A stretch of 64,000 bases of DNA from Ailurus styani (lineage: Eukaryota; Chordata; Mammalia; Carnivora; Ailuridae), in the NCBI GenBank assembly GCA_002007465.1, contig LNAC01000340.1:208850-272849 (forward strand), read 5' to 3'. Below the pieces are notes generated by a model that worked only from the letters and a program-made list of their open reading frames with translations, was not told the DNA's origin and ran no database searches. The first letter of the stretch is position 1; every line of letters starts with the position of its first letter. The translations under genes were made by a program, and so were the position numbers. Below are positions 1-11,699 of this stretch, one piece after another.

Positions 1-72
<72 letters not shown>
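1..72. repeat. (GT)n microsatellite, cut by window edge
   Basis: Thirty-six uninterrupted GT units run from the first base to position 72, so the array continues to the left of the window. It is perfect over this length, which suggests it is polymorphic. Confidence 0.98.
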
Positions 73-77
<5 letters not shown>

Positions 78-524
78 TGCAGATTCCCTGAACTTATCTC
101 CAGAGCTGCTGATTGTGTCAGGCTCATGAATATAATTTTAAGAAGTGACCCTATGATACTGATTTAAGCAGACCAAGAAACTCACTTTGAGAAATTCGCT
201 GTGACCTTTTGGGTTTCCAAGATTTAGTAAAAGCCCCTGCCAGAGTGAGGCAAATGGTGCCTCGGGTGCAAAACTGAAAGAGACCAGGCCATGCAAATGT
301 GTTCTAGGCACCTCTCCTGCCTCACCTTAACCCCAGTGCCGCCATTCAGAGCAGCATGGCTGCTGTGGGCTGGACAGAGGGTGGTAAGGGAGGGCTGACC
401 AGGCAGCAAAGCCCCCCACAGTATGCAGGCGTCACGAGCTCCCCACCAAGTTTTTAGTGGTGAGTTCTGGTCTGCCTAGAGAGTGAACTGTTTCTCCAAT
501 GTTAATATTCAACAGCTAAATAAG

Positions 525-735
525 CCTTTACATTCATCTCAATTAATCCCACTCATGATCTCATTTAAATGCTTGGGACCAATGTACGAGCTAGTTACAA
601 TTATGCCTATTTTCTAGATCAGGATAATGAAGTTTACTGAGGTTAAGTGGCATGACTGGATCACAAGGTTAGCAAGTATGAGAGCTGGGAGTCAGACCCA
701 AGATGTTTGAGTACATAGCTCGTGCGCCCATATAA
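525..735 (-). repeat. MIR SINE
   Basis: Diverged reverse-complement MIR. It shows the 'tcatttaaatgcttggga' side, a degenerate 'ttttctagatcaggataatgaag' core and the 'gagctgggagtcagacccaa' side, in the order expected for the minus orientation. Confidence 0.6.
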
Positions 736-779
736 CCCCATGTGATACAGACATTTTCTTGTCTAACTTCCCAGCATGC

Positions 780-1175
780 ACTCTGTTACCGGCATGTACC
801 TCTTACCCCAGCAGAGCCTGCTGATCTGGTCACGGACCTTTGCTGGCACCCCATGTTCATTCCTGGCCATGCAGCTCAGTCCCCCATCTGTAAGGCCTCC
901 AGCCCTTTTAAAATCCACACCCCACTTAACCTTCAAACCACAGTGCAAATCCTACCTTACTTTGAACATTTCTCCTGATGATCCACCCTACGTGGACCCT
1001 TCCCATAGCGGATCCCACCCCACTGGTTTTACCCATTGGCCTTGCCGATGCCCCAGTAGAATGGAAAGTCCATCGGGGCAGGGACCCGGACCTGCTAGGT
1101 TCACTGATCCAGCCCCAGCCTCAGGACAGGCCTGCCAGGCTGAAAGCACTTAATAAATATTTGTTCACAAAACTA
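780..1175 (+). repeat. L2-like LINE fragment
   Basis: The segment ends in 'agcacttaataaatatttgttcac', the usual 3' end of L2/MIR-class elements. Before it lies a 'ggggcagggacc...' stretch resembling the L2 3' end. Poorly preserved; family assignment is tentative. Confidence 0.5.
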
Positions 1176-2135
1176 AGATTTACCAATTTCCTACTCGGTG
1201 AAAGGGATGCAATCGAGTTTCTGGCCCATGGACCCGTGGGGCAGTCTCCTAGGGAATTTCTGGCCAAGTCAGCCTGCTGCTTGGGTTGTCGCCCTCATTC
1301 TCTCATTCTCTCCATCACCTAAACTGAATCAGGCACTCAATAAACACGCACTGGCTTGAAATTGAATTGGATTCTACTGTCTCAGGTGAGTAAGACTTAT
1401 TTTTGTCACCATGTCTCCATCACCGTAGAAACCAGCCCCGAGAGCTCAGAGAACTCTGCTCCTCAGAGGCTGGACCCGCCACCCTGTGTCCTGCCTTTCC
1501 TTTGCTCAGTGCCCCCGAAGCGCAGCCCCCAACTCCCAGTCCCTGGGGGGCTGTGTCTCTCCCACACGATGCCCTTCGGCTGTTGCCTTTTCTTGAGGTG
1601 CTGAGGCCCAGGGCACGCTGGTAGCCCTGAGGGAGACCGAAGAGGACAGAACGAGGCCCTGCTGTCTTTAGATTCACAGCCATACCAAGACAGCTGGTGA
1701 GCACCAGAAAAAGAAACCTCGAACCCCAGGATTCCAAGCCTCCTCTGGAAATTTCTGTGTACCTGTTCTTTCAACATTGCCTTCTCTTCATCACCCTGAC
1801 TTCAATAGTTTATAAGCTCATGAATTCTTTGCCAGCAACTCATTTAAAAATCTTCTTATCTCGTCTACTCAGAGGCGGGGAGAAAGTGCTATTTGTGATG
1901 TTTTTTTGGGGAGGCATTGGAGATGGGGAAGAATTCTAGAGCCTTGAGTTAAGGAGAGAGTGGAGAAAGCCAAAGGAGAAAGACTACATTCTCCTTATGT
2001 ATTTTTAAAGGGAACTATATTCCACTGGCTACTGACTTTGTTCTGAAGTTGTCCTCAGTGACTAACACCTAGAGGACACTTGGGAAGCCCATGGCTTCGT
2101 GAAATGGTTCTGAGACTGTGCTCAACACCAGAATC
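1176..2135. other. Unique intronic sequence, nothing recognised
   Basis: No convincing repeat, exon or RNA was recognised. Short overlapping frames on both strands (1356-1777) have no splice context and no recognisable domain. A second 'gcactcaataaacacgc' motif near 1335 suggests another decayed L2/MIR 3' end. Confidence 0.5.
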
Positions 2136-2139
2136 ACAG

Positions 2140-2176
2140 GTGTGTGTGTGTGGAGAGACAGAGAGAGAGAGAGAGC
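2140..2176. repeat. Compound (GT)n(GA)n microsatellite
   Basis: A short GT run passes directly into a GA run. Confidence 0.9.
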
Positions 2177-2796
2177 AAGGGAGAGAGAAAGTTCTTGAGG
2201 CCTCAGGTCACCCCCAGAGTTTTGGTTCAACAAGTCTGTGGTGGGCCCTGGGCTTGTGCCTTCTAAATAAGGTCCTCTGGGATTTCTGAAGCAAGCTGGG
2301 TTTGAGAACCCCAACTGGGTGGCCTGAGGTGAACAGAGAGGGGGACATGGTCCTCTCCATCAGGGCAGTAGCCATTGCAATCTTTACTGTGGTGTTCAAA
2401 CAGGAGGTCTCTGGGGCTCCAGAAGGGAACCAGGGATTCCAGAAGCGAAGGGACCAGGGATCCCGGAAGGCAAGAGCAAAGCCTAGGTAGGCTTCTTGCA
2501 GAGTCAAGAGAGCAAGTCAGCTCAGGAAGCTTGTTGGGCCCAGAGTCAAGTGGGAGATGGAGAACGTGCATGGGTGCGGCCTTTCTGAAACAGTGAAGAG
2601 AAAGCTGGTGGTGGTGGGGTGACCACTCAGAATTGAAAAGGAGTTCAGACAGGGAGGGGCTGGGTGCTAAGGAGGATGTTAGGGTACGTGAGAGAAGCCT
2701 GGCTCGTTTAAGATTTTCCAGAACTGGATTCTAGTCCTGAATCTGCCAAGAGCTCACAGTAGGACTCTGGGCTTGGATCAGATGGTCTGTTTCGGG

Positions 2797-2995
2797 GGTT
2801 AGCAAACGTTTTCTGTAAAGGGCCAGATAGTAAATATGCAAGGTTTCACGGCCCATCTAGTCTCTGTCTCAACTACTGAACTCCGTCGTGATAGTGGGAA
2901 AGCAGCCCCAGACAATACGTATAGGAAAGAACCTTGCCGTGTTCCAAGAAAACTTTATTCACAAAATCACAATGGGTCATAGTTGGCCAACCCAA
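2797..2995 (+). mobile_element. Relic of a non-autonomous MER-class DNA transposon
   Basis: It carries the familiar mammalian block 'gttagcaaacgttttctgtaaagggccagatag', followed by 'ggcccat...tctctgtc', 'gacaatacg' and 'gtgttccaagaaaactttatt'. A second copy in the same orientation lies at 24541-24742. I believe the family is hAT-type but do not name it. Confidence 0.7.
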
Positions 2996-3299
2996 CTATT
3001 TGGAACTAAATAGAAGGAACTATTTTGTTCCTTCTTCCTCTAAAATTCTTTGAGGGTGTGGACATAGCCGGCTTCCTGGGGGCTTAGGAAGGAGCCCTGA
3101 AGATGGGAAGACACACATGAAGGTCCTAGGGATGGGGACAGAAAGCTGTGGAGAGGTTAGAAAACAGGACCCTCCCACAAAGAGGTCATGGTTGCATCTG
3201 GGGAATACTGAGCCACGGGCATGCCCAGAGGTAGTACCTCAAGAATGAAAGCCAAACTTGGCCATGGGTGTGTAACTGAGGAAATGCCCTCTGTTAACA

Positions 3300-3680
3300 T
3301 CATTCATTCATCTAACAATCCATTAGGGGCCACCCATGTTGTAGGCACACTTCCAGGAGCAGGAGACAGAGTAGAGAATAGGACTTGTCAGGTCCTTGTT
3401 CTCACAGAACTAACAGTTGAACAGGGACACAGATAAGGAACACATAAATCAATAAGTAATAAAGCAATTATAAACCATGGTCAGCGTCAGGGTGCTGGGA
3501 TAGAGAATAAACAGGGTTGAGGTAGGGTGGTGGAAAGTCCTCTCTGAGAAGGTAACAAAACCTCAAAGATGTGACGGAACGGGCCATATGTGAATGTGTG
3601 TGTAGAGAGACGCATGCTCCAGGCAGTAGTAACAGACTGTGCAAAGGTCCTGAGGCAGAAAAATCCTTTGCAGCTCACCA
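3300..3680 (+). repeat. Old L2/MIR-class dispersed repeat (family unnamed here)
   Basis: It begins with 'cattcattcatctaacaa', continues with a degenerate 'gttgtaggcacacttccaggagcaggagac' and 'cttgttctcacagaact', and ends with 'gtgcaaaggtcctgaggca'. The same block order recurs at 23625, 36655, 40450/41312, 48630 and 50280. Confidence 0.6.
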
Positions 3681-3764
3681 AGGGCTTTCATGGGCATCAT
3701 CTCCTATTTTGGTCCTCCAGGGCAGCTGGGGTGGCCATGACATAAGTGAGGAGGGGTCACTGTG

Positions 3765-4200
3765 ATAGGCTGAACAATAGCCCCCAAAGACATCAAGTCC
3801 TATTCCCTGGAACCTGTGAATCTTGATGGCAAAGGAGACTCTACCGATGTAATTCAGTTAAGATCCTGGGAAGGGAAGATTACCCTGGATTATCCAGGTG
3901 GGCCCTAAATGCATCACAAGGGGAGGTCTAGGGAGAAGAGTAGAAGACGTGAGGACAGAAGGAAGTAGCTGGACAAATGCAGGAAAGGGGCTGTGAGTTG
4001 AGGGACGCAGGCACCCCCAGAAGCTACAAAAGGCAAGGAGTTTCTCCCCTGCAGCCTCTGGAAGGAATCAGCCCTGCTGACACCTTCCCTTCTGGACTCC
4101 TGAACTGTAAGATGATAACATTTGTATTTTAAGTCTTCACATTGGTGGCAACTATTTTTCAATTTTTAAAACAGCAGCCACAGGAAACAAATAGAGAGGG
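3765..4200 (+). mobile_element. Ancient solo-LTR-like repeat
   Basis: It starts with 'gataggctgaacaatagcccccaaagac', then 'ggattatccaggtgggccc', 'cagccctgctgacacctt' and 'ctgaactgtaagatgataaca'. These blocks recur in the same order at 58300-58845 and reversed at 6372-6830. I take it to be an old MaLR/ERVL-type LTR with no coding part left. The exact family needs RepeatMasker. Confidence 0.6.
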
Positions 4201-4737
4201 TTATCACCAGGATTGAATGGGATGGTGTACGTAGCCCGGCAGCTGGTCCCCGTTCCACAGGTGGTAGCTGTACTTGTCAGCATCACCAGCTTGGTTTTCA
4301 GCATCACTCAAGTGTTCTCTCCAGAACACCATTCCTGCCTTCTCTTTTTAAATCTAAGCAAACCTCTGCAGCTGCTATGGCTTCCCTTTATAAATTGTCT
4401 GGCCTTGACTTCACATCTCTGTTATTTGTTAAGTCTCAGGCTGGAGAGGAATTTAGATGTTCGACTGTGGTTTAGGAAGCTCATAATTCTAGAGACATAG
4501 GGAGTGAAAGGAAGAGCAGCAAAACTGATAGTAGACAGTATCCAAGGCTGGTTTCCATAGCAATATTCACTGTAATCTCACTGTGTTTGTGGGCACCAGA
4601 GCTAAGGAGATGCAGAGGTCAGAGGTGGATTGTTTACTATAGTGACAGCTCTCCTGTGCAGAGTAGGGTCTGACTGCCCTTGAGCTTGGTTCCTGCAGAA
4701 GGGCCTGGGGTGAGAGAAGCCAAGGGGCGTGCTTGAG

Positions 4738-4892
4738 GTCAGTGCTTCTAGACCATGAATGTGCATAGGAATTGCCTGGGATCTTGTTACAATGTGGGTT
4801 TTGATTCAGTGGATTTGGGGTAGGGCCTGAGATTCTGCATTTGTACGAAAGAAGCTTCCAGGCCGTATCCGGACCACAGTTTTGAGCAACCA
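4738..4892 (+). mobile_element. MER5A-like hAT DNA transposon relic
   Basis: The order 'tcagtgcttctagaccatgaatgtgcatag', 'gggcctgagattctgcattt' and 'ccacagttttgagcaacc' matches MER5A as I remember it, including the imperfect terminal inverted ends. Confidence 0.75.
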
Positions 4893-5329
4893 GAACTTAG
4901 AGCGGTATTAGGACTCAAGCCAGGAACCAGAGAGGGTGAATTCTCTTATGTTGAAAGAGGAGAAAGCGAGTCCAGAAGTGAGACAGTTGCAAGAGGGTGT
5001 AGACTCCCAGGAGACAACGGAAGTTGAAGAGAGAGCTCATTTGGATCCGGAGCTCCCAAGGCTCTTGTGAGCCTGGGTCATGGGCCTGTGCCGAGCCGCA
5101 AGGGACGCTGGGACAGTAGGTGTCTGGTGATCGCAGCTTTTATCCTAGGGGGCGGGTTCTGCCTCCCACCAGGATTCTCCTTTAGTCTCCCAGCAATCTT
5201 ACGAAACAGACTCTTTCCATCCTGGGGAGTGCGTTCTGACCCAAGCACCCACTCCATTGTCTGAAAAGTATTTGGTAGTCGTGGTGGTGTTTACCATCAT
5301 CCTGGAATGTAAATACTTTATAAAAAAAA

Positions 5330-5640
5330 TACACCTTGTGATGACTGATTTTCTATGTCCACTTGGCTAGGCCCCAGTACCCAGACAGGTGGTCGAATGT
5401 CGCTGGGAAGGTATGTTTTAAGAGGAGATTAACATTTAGATGAGGGGACTCTGAGTAAACCAGATTATCCTCCATCAGGAGGGTGGGCCTCATCCAAACA
5501 ACTGGGAGGCCTTCGGAGCTTCAAAGACCAGAGGGTTCTGCACGCTCTCAGCCTTCAAACTGTGCTGGGAAATCAGCCCTGCAGCCCCGTTTCTGTGGGG
5601 ATTGGGCCTCCTCATTGTCGCGCACCGTTGCCGGGCGGGA
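5330..5640 (+). mobile_element. Ancient LTR-like repeat
   Basis: Blocks in order: 'tgatgactgattttctatgtc', 'cacttggctaggcccc', 'gagattaacatttagat', 'gtaaaccagattatcctcc' and 'gtgggcctcatcca'. The same family appears at 32300-32560. Degenerate, noncoding. Confidence 0.65.
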
Positions 5641-6371
5641 AGGAGGCTTGGCGGCTGGGTCCCCCCGAAGACCACCTCCGCCATCCTGAGGGCGCACAAA
5701 CACCGCATGGGGACAGTGACACAAGAGGCCTCATGGGTAGGCTCAATGCTTTTAGGGCAGAACAAGCCATTTTGTACCAACAGGACGAATCCTTTGAGTG
5801 TGAAAGTCAGCCCCAGAAATGGGTGATCTATAAACTCCCCGAAATGGGGCAAGGGCCAAGGGGTGTGGGGTGGGGAGGGGACTTCTGCTAATAGTGCCAG
5901 CAGGCCCCGTGACTGACCTCGGAACCTTCTTTGGCTTTCCTGTCTCGTGTTCTGAAGCAGGTGACAGAGGGGGCTGGAGGGCGGGAAGTGCAGGGTTGAG
6001 GTACAATTCAGGCGGAGCAAATACGATATACGAGGAACCACAGTTTCCTCCCTGTACCCTCGCCCGCCTTCACCTCCCCTCCCATCCTGGGGAGGAAGGT
6101 GCCTCCTCCACCTGCCCCCTACCGCCTCTGCTCCCCTGGGGACGAGGCTCCAGCATGGACTTGCCTGTCCTGTAGCTTAGCCCCTGCTCCTCTGCACGTG
6201 CCGACCCGCACCCAAGCACCCCACGTGCTCCCTAGTCTCCCAGTCAGAACAGGATATGAGCAAAGACAACGCAGAGCAAGATGTCACAGCTCTCCTGGGG
6301 CTGAACTCCCCCCACCTCCCGCCACCGCCCCAGGGGACTGGTTAAAAGAAGGCACATTCCTGCGTTCCCCC

Positions 6372-6830
6372 AGCTTGCTGGGTGTATCGGTCTCCTGGGG
6401 CTGGTGTCACAAGGTACCACACACTTGGTGGCTTAGACAACAGAAGTGCATTCTGGCACAGTGCTGGAGGTCAGAAGTCCAAGATCAAGGCTGCAGCTGG
6501 ACCACGCTCCCTCCAGAGGAACTAGGGCAGGGCTCCTTGGTTGCCTCTTCCAGCTTTCGGAGGCTGCCAACAGTCATTGGTGGGGGCTCCCTCTTTCCCT
6601 CTCTGCCTCCGCCTTTACATCACCTGTGTCAAACCTCGCTCTGTCCTCGAAGGACACGTGTGAATGGACTTAGGGCCCACCCAGGTAATTCAGGAGTATC
6701 TCCCCACATTAGGACCCTTAACTAAAATCACACCTGCAAAGACCCTTTTTCTTGGTAAACTGTAGGCTGCAGAGATCAGGACTTGGTATCTCTGGGAGCC
6801 ATTACTGAGACCATTACCCTGGGTATCTAC
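6372..6830 (-). mobile_element. Ancient solo-LTR-like repeat
   Basis: Reverse orientation of the family at 3765 and 58300. The forward strand reads 'gtatcggtctcctggggctggtgtcacaaggtaccac', 'ggaggtcagaagtccaagatc' and 'gggcccacccaggtaattcagg'. Open frames within it are fortuitous. Confidence 0.65.
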
Positions 6831-7394
6831 ACCTCGTTCGTTCCCTGCAGGGTTTCTGGTGCCCAGCGCAGCTGAGCCCCTCAGGTCTAGAGAATGCCAG
6901 CTCCAAGCTGCATGGTATTTGGCAGCCCTGAGATCCTTCCTCGGACACTGTGCAGGGACCCAAAGACCAGCCTGTCCCTCTCCTCTCTGGCCTGCTGGCT
7001 GCACCACAGCCGGGCCTGGCTTAGGGGCACAGAGGCTCTGTGGTGGGAACCTGATCGCAAGTGGGTGGAATGATGATGGGGCCTGGGAGGGAAGCCGGGG
7101 CTTCAGAAGCGGGGAAGCCGCAGGCTCTGTTTGAGCTGCCACAGAACCTTCCTTAGCAGGCTGGGCACCAAAGATCAACATTGGGGAGGTGGCAAGGGCT
7201 GCAAAGGCTCACATCCCTGGGAGCAAACGCTCCAGGAGCCTAAAAGGGCAGGGGCTGGGCTAGTGCCAGCTGAGAAGCCAAGGTCAGGGATGGGTCCGCA
7301 GGGGTCTCCTGGGCCTGCCCCGCTTCCAAAAGGATTATCATAAAAGTCTGCAAAAGGCAGCACACAGCCTTATAAAGGAAATCCGCTGCGGGTG

Positions 7395-7600
7395 TGGTGC
7401 TGGTGTGGTGGGAAGGGCATGCACTCTAACGACAGATGGCCCTGCATTCGAGCCCATGACTCGCTAGCTGTGGGACTTGGGCAAGTTACTTAACTTCTCT
7501 GTGCTTCAACTTCCTTGTATGTAAAATGGGAGAAATAGGCCACCTCGAGGGATTGTTGTGAAGATTAAGAGAATCTCAACTGCTCAACAAAGTCAGCTGC
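7395..7600 (+). repeat. MIR SINE
   Basis: Well-preserved MIR: 'catgcactctaacgacagatggccctgcattcgagccc', the core 'tgggacttgggcaagttacttaacttctctgtgc' and 'gtaaaatgggagaaatag'. Confidence 0.85.
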
Positions 7601-7617
7601 CATCGCACATTTGTCTT

Positions 7618-7800
7618 CTATTGGCTCGTTTGATAATGACAAGAACCATGAAGTAAGTACTATTCTTATCTTCATTCCGCAGGTAGTGAAACAGAGGCAC
7701 GGAGAGGTTAGACAACTTGCCTAAGGGCACACAGTTATAAGGAGCAGTATTGGGATACATGTAGGCAGTGAGACCCAGAGCCAGGGTTAGTAGCCATGCA
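7618..7800 (-). repeat. MIR SINE
   Basis: Reverse MIR directly after the forward copy: 'taagtactattcttatcttcattccgcaggtagtgaaacagaggcacggagaggtta'. It passes on the right into a piece of the old repeat family ('gtgcaaaggcccagaggca'). Confidence 0.75.
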
Positions 7801-8087
7801 TTCTCTCATTTCCAGGCAGAAGACAGAGCACGTGCAAAGGCCCAGAGGCAGGGAAGGCAGAGCGCTTTGGGGGAATTCAGCTTGATGGGGCTGGAGCTGA
7901 GGTGGAGGAGAGAGCACGGTGGAGGAGGTGGACCGGTAGGATAACCCTGGAGAGAGACGGGGGAAACACCACATAGGGCATATTCCTTCTGGAATAAAAG
8001 TATAAACTCCTAATACTCTAATTTTTCCTCAGTTAGGACTTCAGTGGAAAAACACGAAGTCAGAAAAGTACTTGAAAAGAAGTATCA

Positions 8088-8295
8088 AGAATGGATTGAC
8101 GGGGCGCCTGGGTGCTGCCGTGGGTTAAGCATCCGTCTCTTGATTTTGAGTGATCAGAGTTGGGGGATCAGGCCCCGCGCTCAGCAGTGAGTCTCCTGGA
8201 CATTCTCGCTCTCCTTTTCCCTCTGGTTTCCCCACCCCGCTCACCCGCTCTCTTTCTAAATAAATATCTTTAAAAAAAAGAGAGAATGGATTGAC
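8088..8295 (+). mobile_element. Carnivore SINE (Can-SINE) with target-site duplication
   Basis: The SINE body is 8101-8282. It has a diverged head 'ggggcgcctgggtgctgccg', a pyrimidine-rich 3' part and the tail 'aaataaatatctttaaaaaa'. A 13-bp direct repeat, agaatggattgac, flanks it at 8088-8100 and 8283-8295. Together these show a complete retrotransposition event. Confidence 0.92.
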
Positions 8296-8434
8296 AAAAA
8301 TTCCTCTGAAAATGCAAAACAAAAGGTTCACTGTAGCTATTTAGAAAGTAAATGGAGAATATTTTTATACTCCGGCAGAGACGACTAGGTGTCCCTCTGT
8401 ATGTGTTTTCCTCTTCTTCCTTAATAATAAAACC

Positions 8435-8845
8435 CCGATTTTTAGCTGGGCTCATGACCACCTCGTACACATTTTTCAGCTTCCCTTCCTGCTGGGAGAC
8501 TGGTTCTTACCATGATATATGCACTAGTTTCTTGTGAGACTTCTAGGAAGGGTCCCTAAAAGGAGAAAGCCCAAATTTCTCTGGTCTTCTTCCATTCTGC
8601 TGGCAAAAATGTAGACATGGTGGCTGGTGTTAAAGCAGCCACACTGGACAAGGAGGTGGAAGCCACATGCTGATGATGACCGAGCAGAAGGACTTGGACT
8701 TCTGACAATTGCTTCAGTGGCCATACCTCTCCTGGATTCTTACTTCCAGACTTTGTTTATATGAGACATAGGTTTCCATCTGGTTTAAACACCTGCTATT
8801 TGGGTTTTCTATCATTCAGAGCCAAATCTAATTCTAACTGACACT
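8435..8845 (+). mobile_element. Ancient LTR-like repeat
   Basis: Blocks such as 'agctgggctcatgaccac', 'aagccacatgctgatgatg', 'agcagaaggacttgga', 'cttccagactttgtttatatgaga' and 'gggttttctatcattcagagcc' resemble a common mammalian LTR-type repeat. The name is not certain. Confidence 0.5.
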
Positions 8846-9259
8846 AATATCACTTCCTGTAATGTTTAAGTAAAATCTGTATTTTTCCATTATTGTGGCA
8901 CCATGGATTTGAGTTTGTTTTCCCTTTACCCCAAAGAGGCAAAAACCTTCCCTTTTAATAGTTATCCTCTAAAGACTGCAAACTTGGAAACCTGAGACTG
9001 TATTTGTTCCTCGAAGCTACATGTATTAAAATATTTGTTACAATGAATTGCTTGTTCACTTAAAGGTGTAAACTATGTCACAGGAAGTTGAGTTGATTTA
9101 TCGACTTCGTGAAAATATACTGACAATGGCCTTGAGCTCATCATAATGAACCTAACCAATAAAAATAACAACACAGATGCTCTTGAAATCAGAAACATAT
9201 CTGTAAGTCTTGATCCTTGCAGAAGTTCTCTTGCAAGGATACATGATCTATTTAAAATG

Positions 9260-9854
9260 AACAGATCGATTTTATTTTATTTTAGCTATTTTCTCCAGCT
9301 TTGTTGAGATGTTCTTGACATGTAACATTGTGTAAATTTGAGGTGTACAGCATGATGATTTGATACACATAGAAGCTGCAAAATGATTACTAGGGTAGGA
9401 TTAGTTCACACATCCATCACCTCACAGAAAATTACTCCTTCTTTTCTGTGGTGAGAACATTTAAGATCTACTCGCTTATTAACTTTCAAGTGTATAAGAC
9501 AGTATGGTTAACTATAGTCACTATGTTGCACATTATTAAATCTCTAGAACTTACTCATCTCTTCTACCAAATCTCTTCTAACAAACCTTTTCTAGCTGAG
9601 GTTTGTACCCTTTGGCTAACCAGCCTCTCCCCAATTCCCCCTTCCCCCCAGCCCCTGGCAGCCACCGCTCTATTCTGTTTCTATCAGCTCAGCTGTTCTA
9701 GATTGCACATATATGTGAGATCGCACAGTATTTATCTCTGTCTGACTTATTTCACTTAGTATAATGCCCTCAAGGTCCATCCATGTTGTTGTAAATGGCA
9801 GGATTTTATTTTATTTTTTCTCATGGCTGACTAATATTCCATTAACAGATCAAT
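9260..9854 (-). mobile_element. L1M-type 3' end, antisense
   Basis: The forward strand is the reverse complement of an old L1 3' UTR: 'ctccagctttgttgagat', 'acatgtaacattgtgtaaa', 'ctggcagccaccgctctattctg' and 'ccatgttgttgtaaatgg'. A near-perfect 11-bp duplication (aacagatcgat at 9260, aacagatcaat at 9844) flanks it, so this may be a 5'-truncated insertion of about 570 bp. Confidence 0.85.
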
Positions 9855-10289
9855 CTTAAAACACCATTTCTTTCTTCCCTACAAACAAGGGGCTAAAAAG
9901 GCGAAACTGAACATGGTCTAGGAGTTTCCCCCCATGCTGTCCTTGGCGTCCACGCCACTGGGCTGTGGCTTTGAGCAAGTGATATTCTCGTTCTCTTGTA
10001 ATAAACCCTTTGAACTCACGTTACCCTGCATTTGGCAGTATGACTAGATGGATTACATTGCTACGCAAGCCCTGATCAATCAGAACCCCATGGAAACACA
10101 GACTTAAGACAGCTGATTCCTCAGGTCTCCTGGGCCACTCTAGACCAACTGAGTCAGAAGCATGTTTTGGAACAGGCTGCTACTGACCAGCCATGTGACT
10201 TGTCTATCCTTGAGGATCTGTGGGCCTCAAGAATACTCACCAGTAGATTTAAGGGACCAGAGAACCTTTTCTTCTAGCTTAGAATAATA

Positions 10290-10403
10290 GATTCCATGTC
10301 CAGCATGGAGCCCAACGTGGGGCCTGCTCACGACCCTGAGATCAAGACCTGAGCTGAAATCAAGAGTCAGATGCTTAACTGACTGAGACACCCAGGTGCC
10401 CCA
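10290..10403 (-). mobile_element. Truncated Can-SINE
   Basis: The 5' half of a SINE in reverse orientation: 'catggagcccaacgtggggcc', 'gaccctgagatcaagacctgagc', 'atgcttaactgactgagacacccaggtgcccc'. The tail is missing. Confidence 0.9.
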
Positions 10404-10519
10404 GTAGCATAATATTTTGAAATAAATACATAAATAACAAAAATACTGACATTAGGAAGTGGAGAGGGGGCAGGGGGAAGCCATGAAGGCAGCTTCCAGC
10501 AGACCTTTGGGCTATGATG

Positions 10520-10690
10520 CAAACATCTTACATCCACGCTGTCCAATACAACAGCCACCAGCCATACACGGCTACTGAACACTCGGAATGGAGCTGGTGT
10601 GGCTGAGCAGCTGAAATTCTAGTTATATTCAGTTTTAATTAATTTAACTTTAAATAGCCACACGTGGCTAGCAACTGCCCTATTGGGCAG
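10520..10690. mobile_element. Palindromic MER-class DNA transposon relic
   Basis: It starts with 'cgctgtccaatacaacagccaccagcc' and ends with the near reverse complement 'agccacacgtggctagcaactgccctattgggcag'. The two arms are joined by an AT-rich centre. The same family appears at 21949-22330. Confidence 0.75.
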
Positions 10691-10899
10691 GGCCATTCCA
10701 AGGGATGTCCTTCAGGTCTGTATAATTTCAGACAGGAATTCTGGTAGAATGGGGTAGTGGAAAGAAGGCTACATACAGTAGATATTAGGCAACCTAAGTT
10801 TTGATCCAGTTTTCCATTATCATGACCTACATCATCATTATCAGGATTTTATAGCATCTACCATTTTTTAAAATTTTAAAATTTTAAATTTTTTATTGC

Positions 10900-11185
10900 A
10901 TCACCATTTCTTGAGTGCTTACAATGTTCCAGGCTCTGTGCAAAAAGCTTAAATGTATATTACTGCATTTAATTATAAAAACAACCTTGGAAGGTAATTA
11001 TTATTATCATCCCTATTTACAGATGAGCAAACGGAAGCTTAGCAACTTCAGAAGCTAAGGAACTTATACAGCATATTTAGGTGGGATATAGAATCCCAGA
11101 GCTATGGGACCTGAGCTGGGATGTGATCTCAAGTCTGCCCAAGTCCGAAGTCCACGGGCTTAGTCATTATACAGGTTCTCCAATG
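10900..11185 (-). repeat. MIR SINE
   Basis: Reverse MIR: 'tttcttgagtgcttacaatgttccaggctctgtgc', 'attattattatcatccctatttacagatgagcaaacgg', then a worn head. Confidence 0.8.
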
Positions 11186-11451
11186 AACAGTGTGGCGTTG
11201 ACTAAGTCACTAGACATTGAGAAGCTTCAGTTCCTCAACTGGGAAGTGAGGAAGCTAGGCCAAACGAACGCTAAGATCTGCTGAAGTAGGAAAAGGCCAT
11301 GATTTCAAACTTGCCTTCTGGGGTGGGAGGTGGGGTAGGGGGCACTTTATATAATGAATGCCACTGTTTACAGATGTGGCCATGTGACTCGAAAAGACCC
11401 TGACCTGATCATAGGCACTAATTTCCCTAGATGTAACCCTAGACCATGTTA

Positions 11452-11695
11452 TAGATTGTTTTTATTTTAGAGATTTTATTTATTTATTTGAGAGAGAGAA
11501 TGCACACACGTGTGCTCACCAGCATGCAAGCAAGACAGAAAAGGGACAGGCAGAGGGGGAGGGGTGGGGATCTGCTTCGGATTCCGAATCCAAGATTCCC
11601 TGACTTGGGGCTGATCTGACAACCCAGAGATCACAACCTGAGCCGAAACCAAGCATCGGGTGCTTAACCAACTGAGCCCCCCTAGATTGTTTTTA
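11452..11695 (-). mobile_element. Can-SINE with target-site duplication
   Basis: The body is 11465-11682 in reverse orientation: an A/T-rich tail with 'ttatttatttatttgagagagaga', then 'gagatcacaacctgagccgaaacc' and 'gcttaaccaactgagcccccc'. Perfect 13-bp direct repeats, tagattgttttta, lie at 11452-11464 and 11683-11695. Confidence 0.93.
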
Positions 11696-11699
11696 AAAA

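Noticed and set aside
5490..6725. 183-codon (minus) and 208-codon (plus) frames
   Set aside because: They lie over LTR-like repeats and GC-rich unique DNA, overlap each other, and have no domain or splice context.
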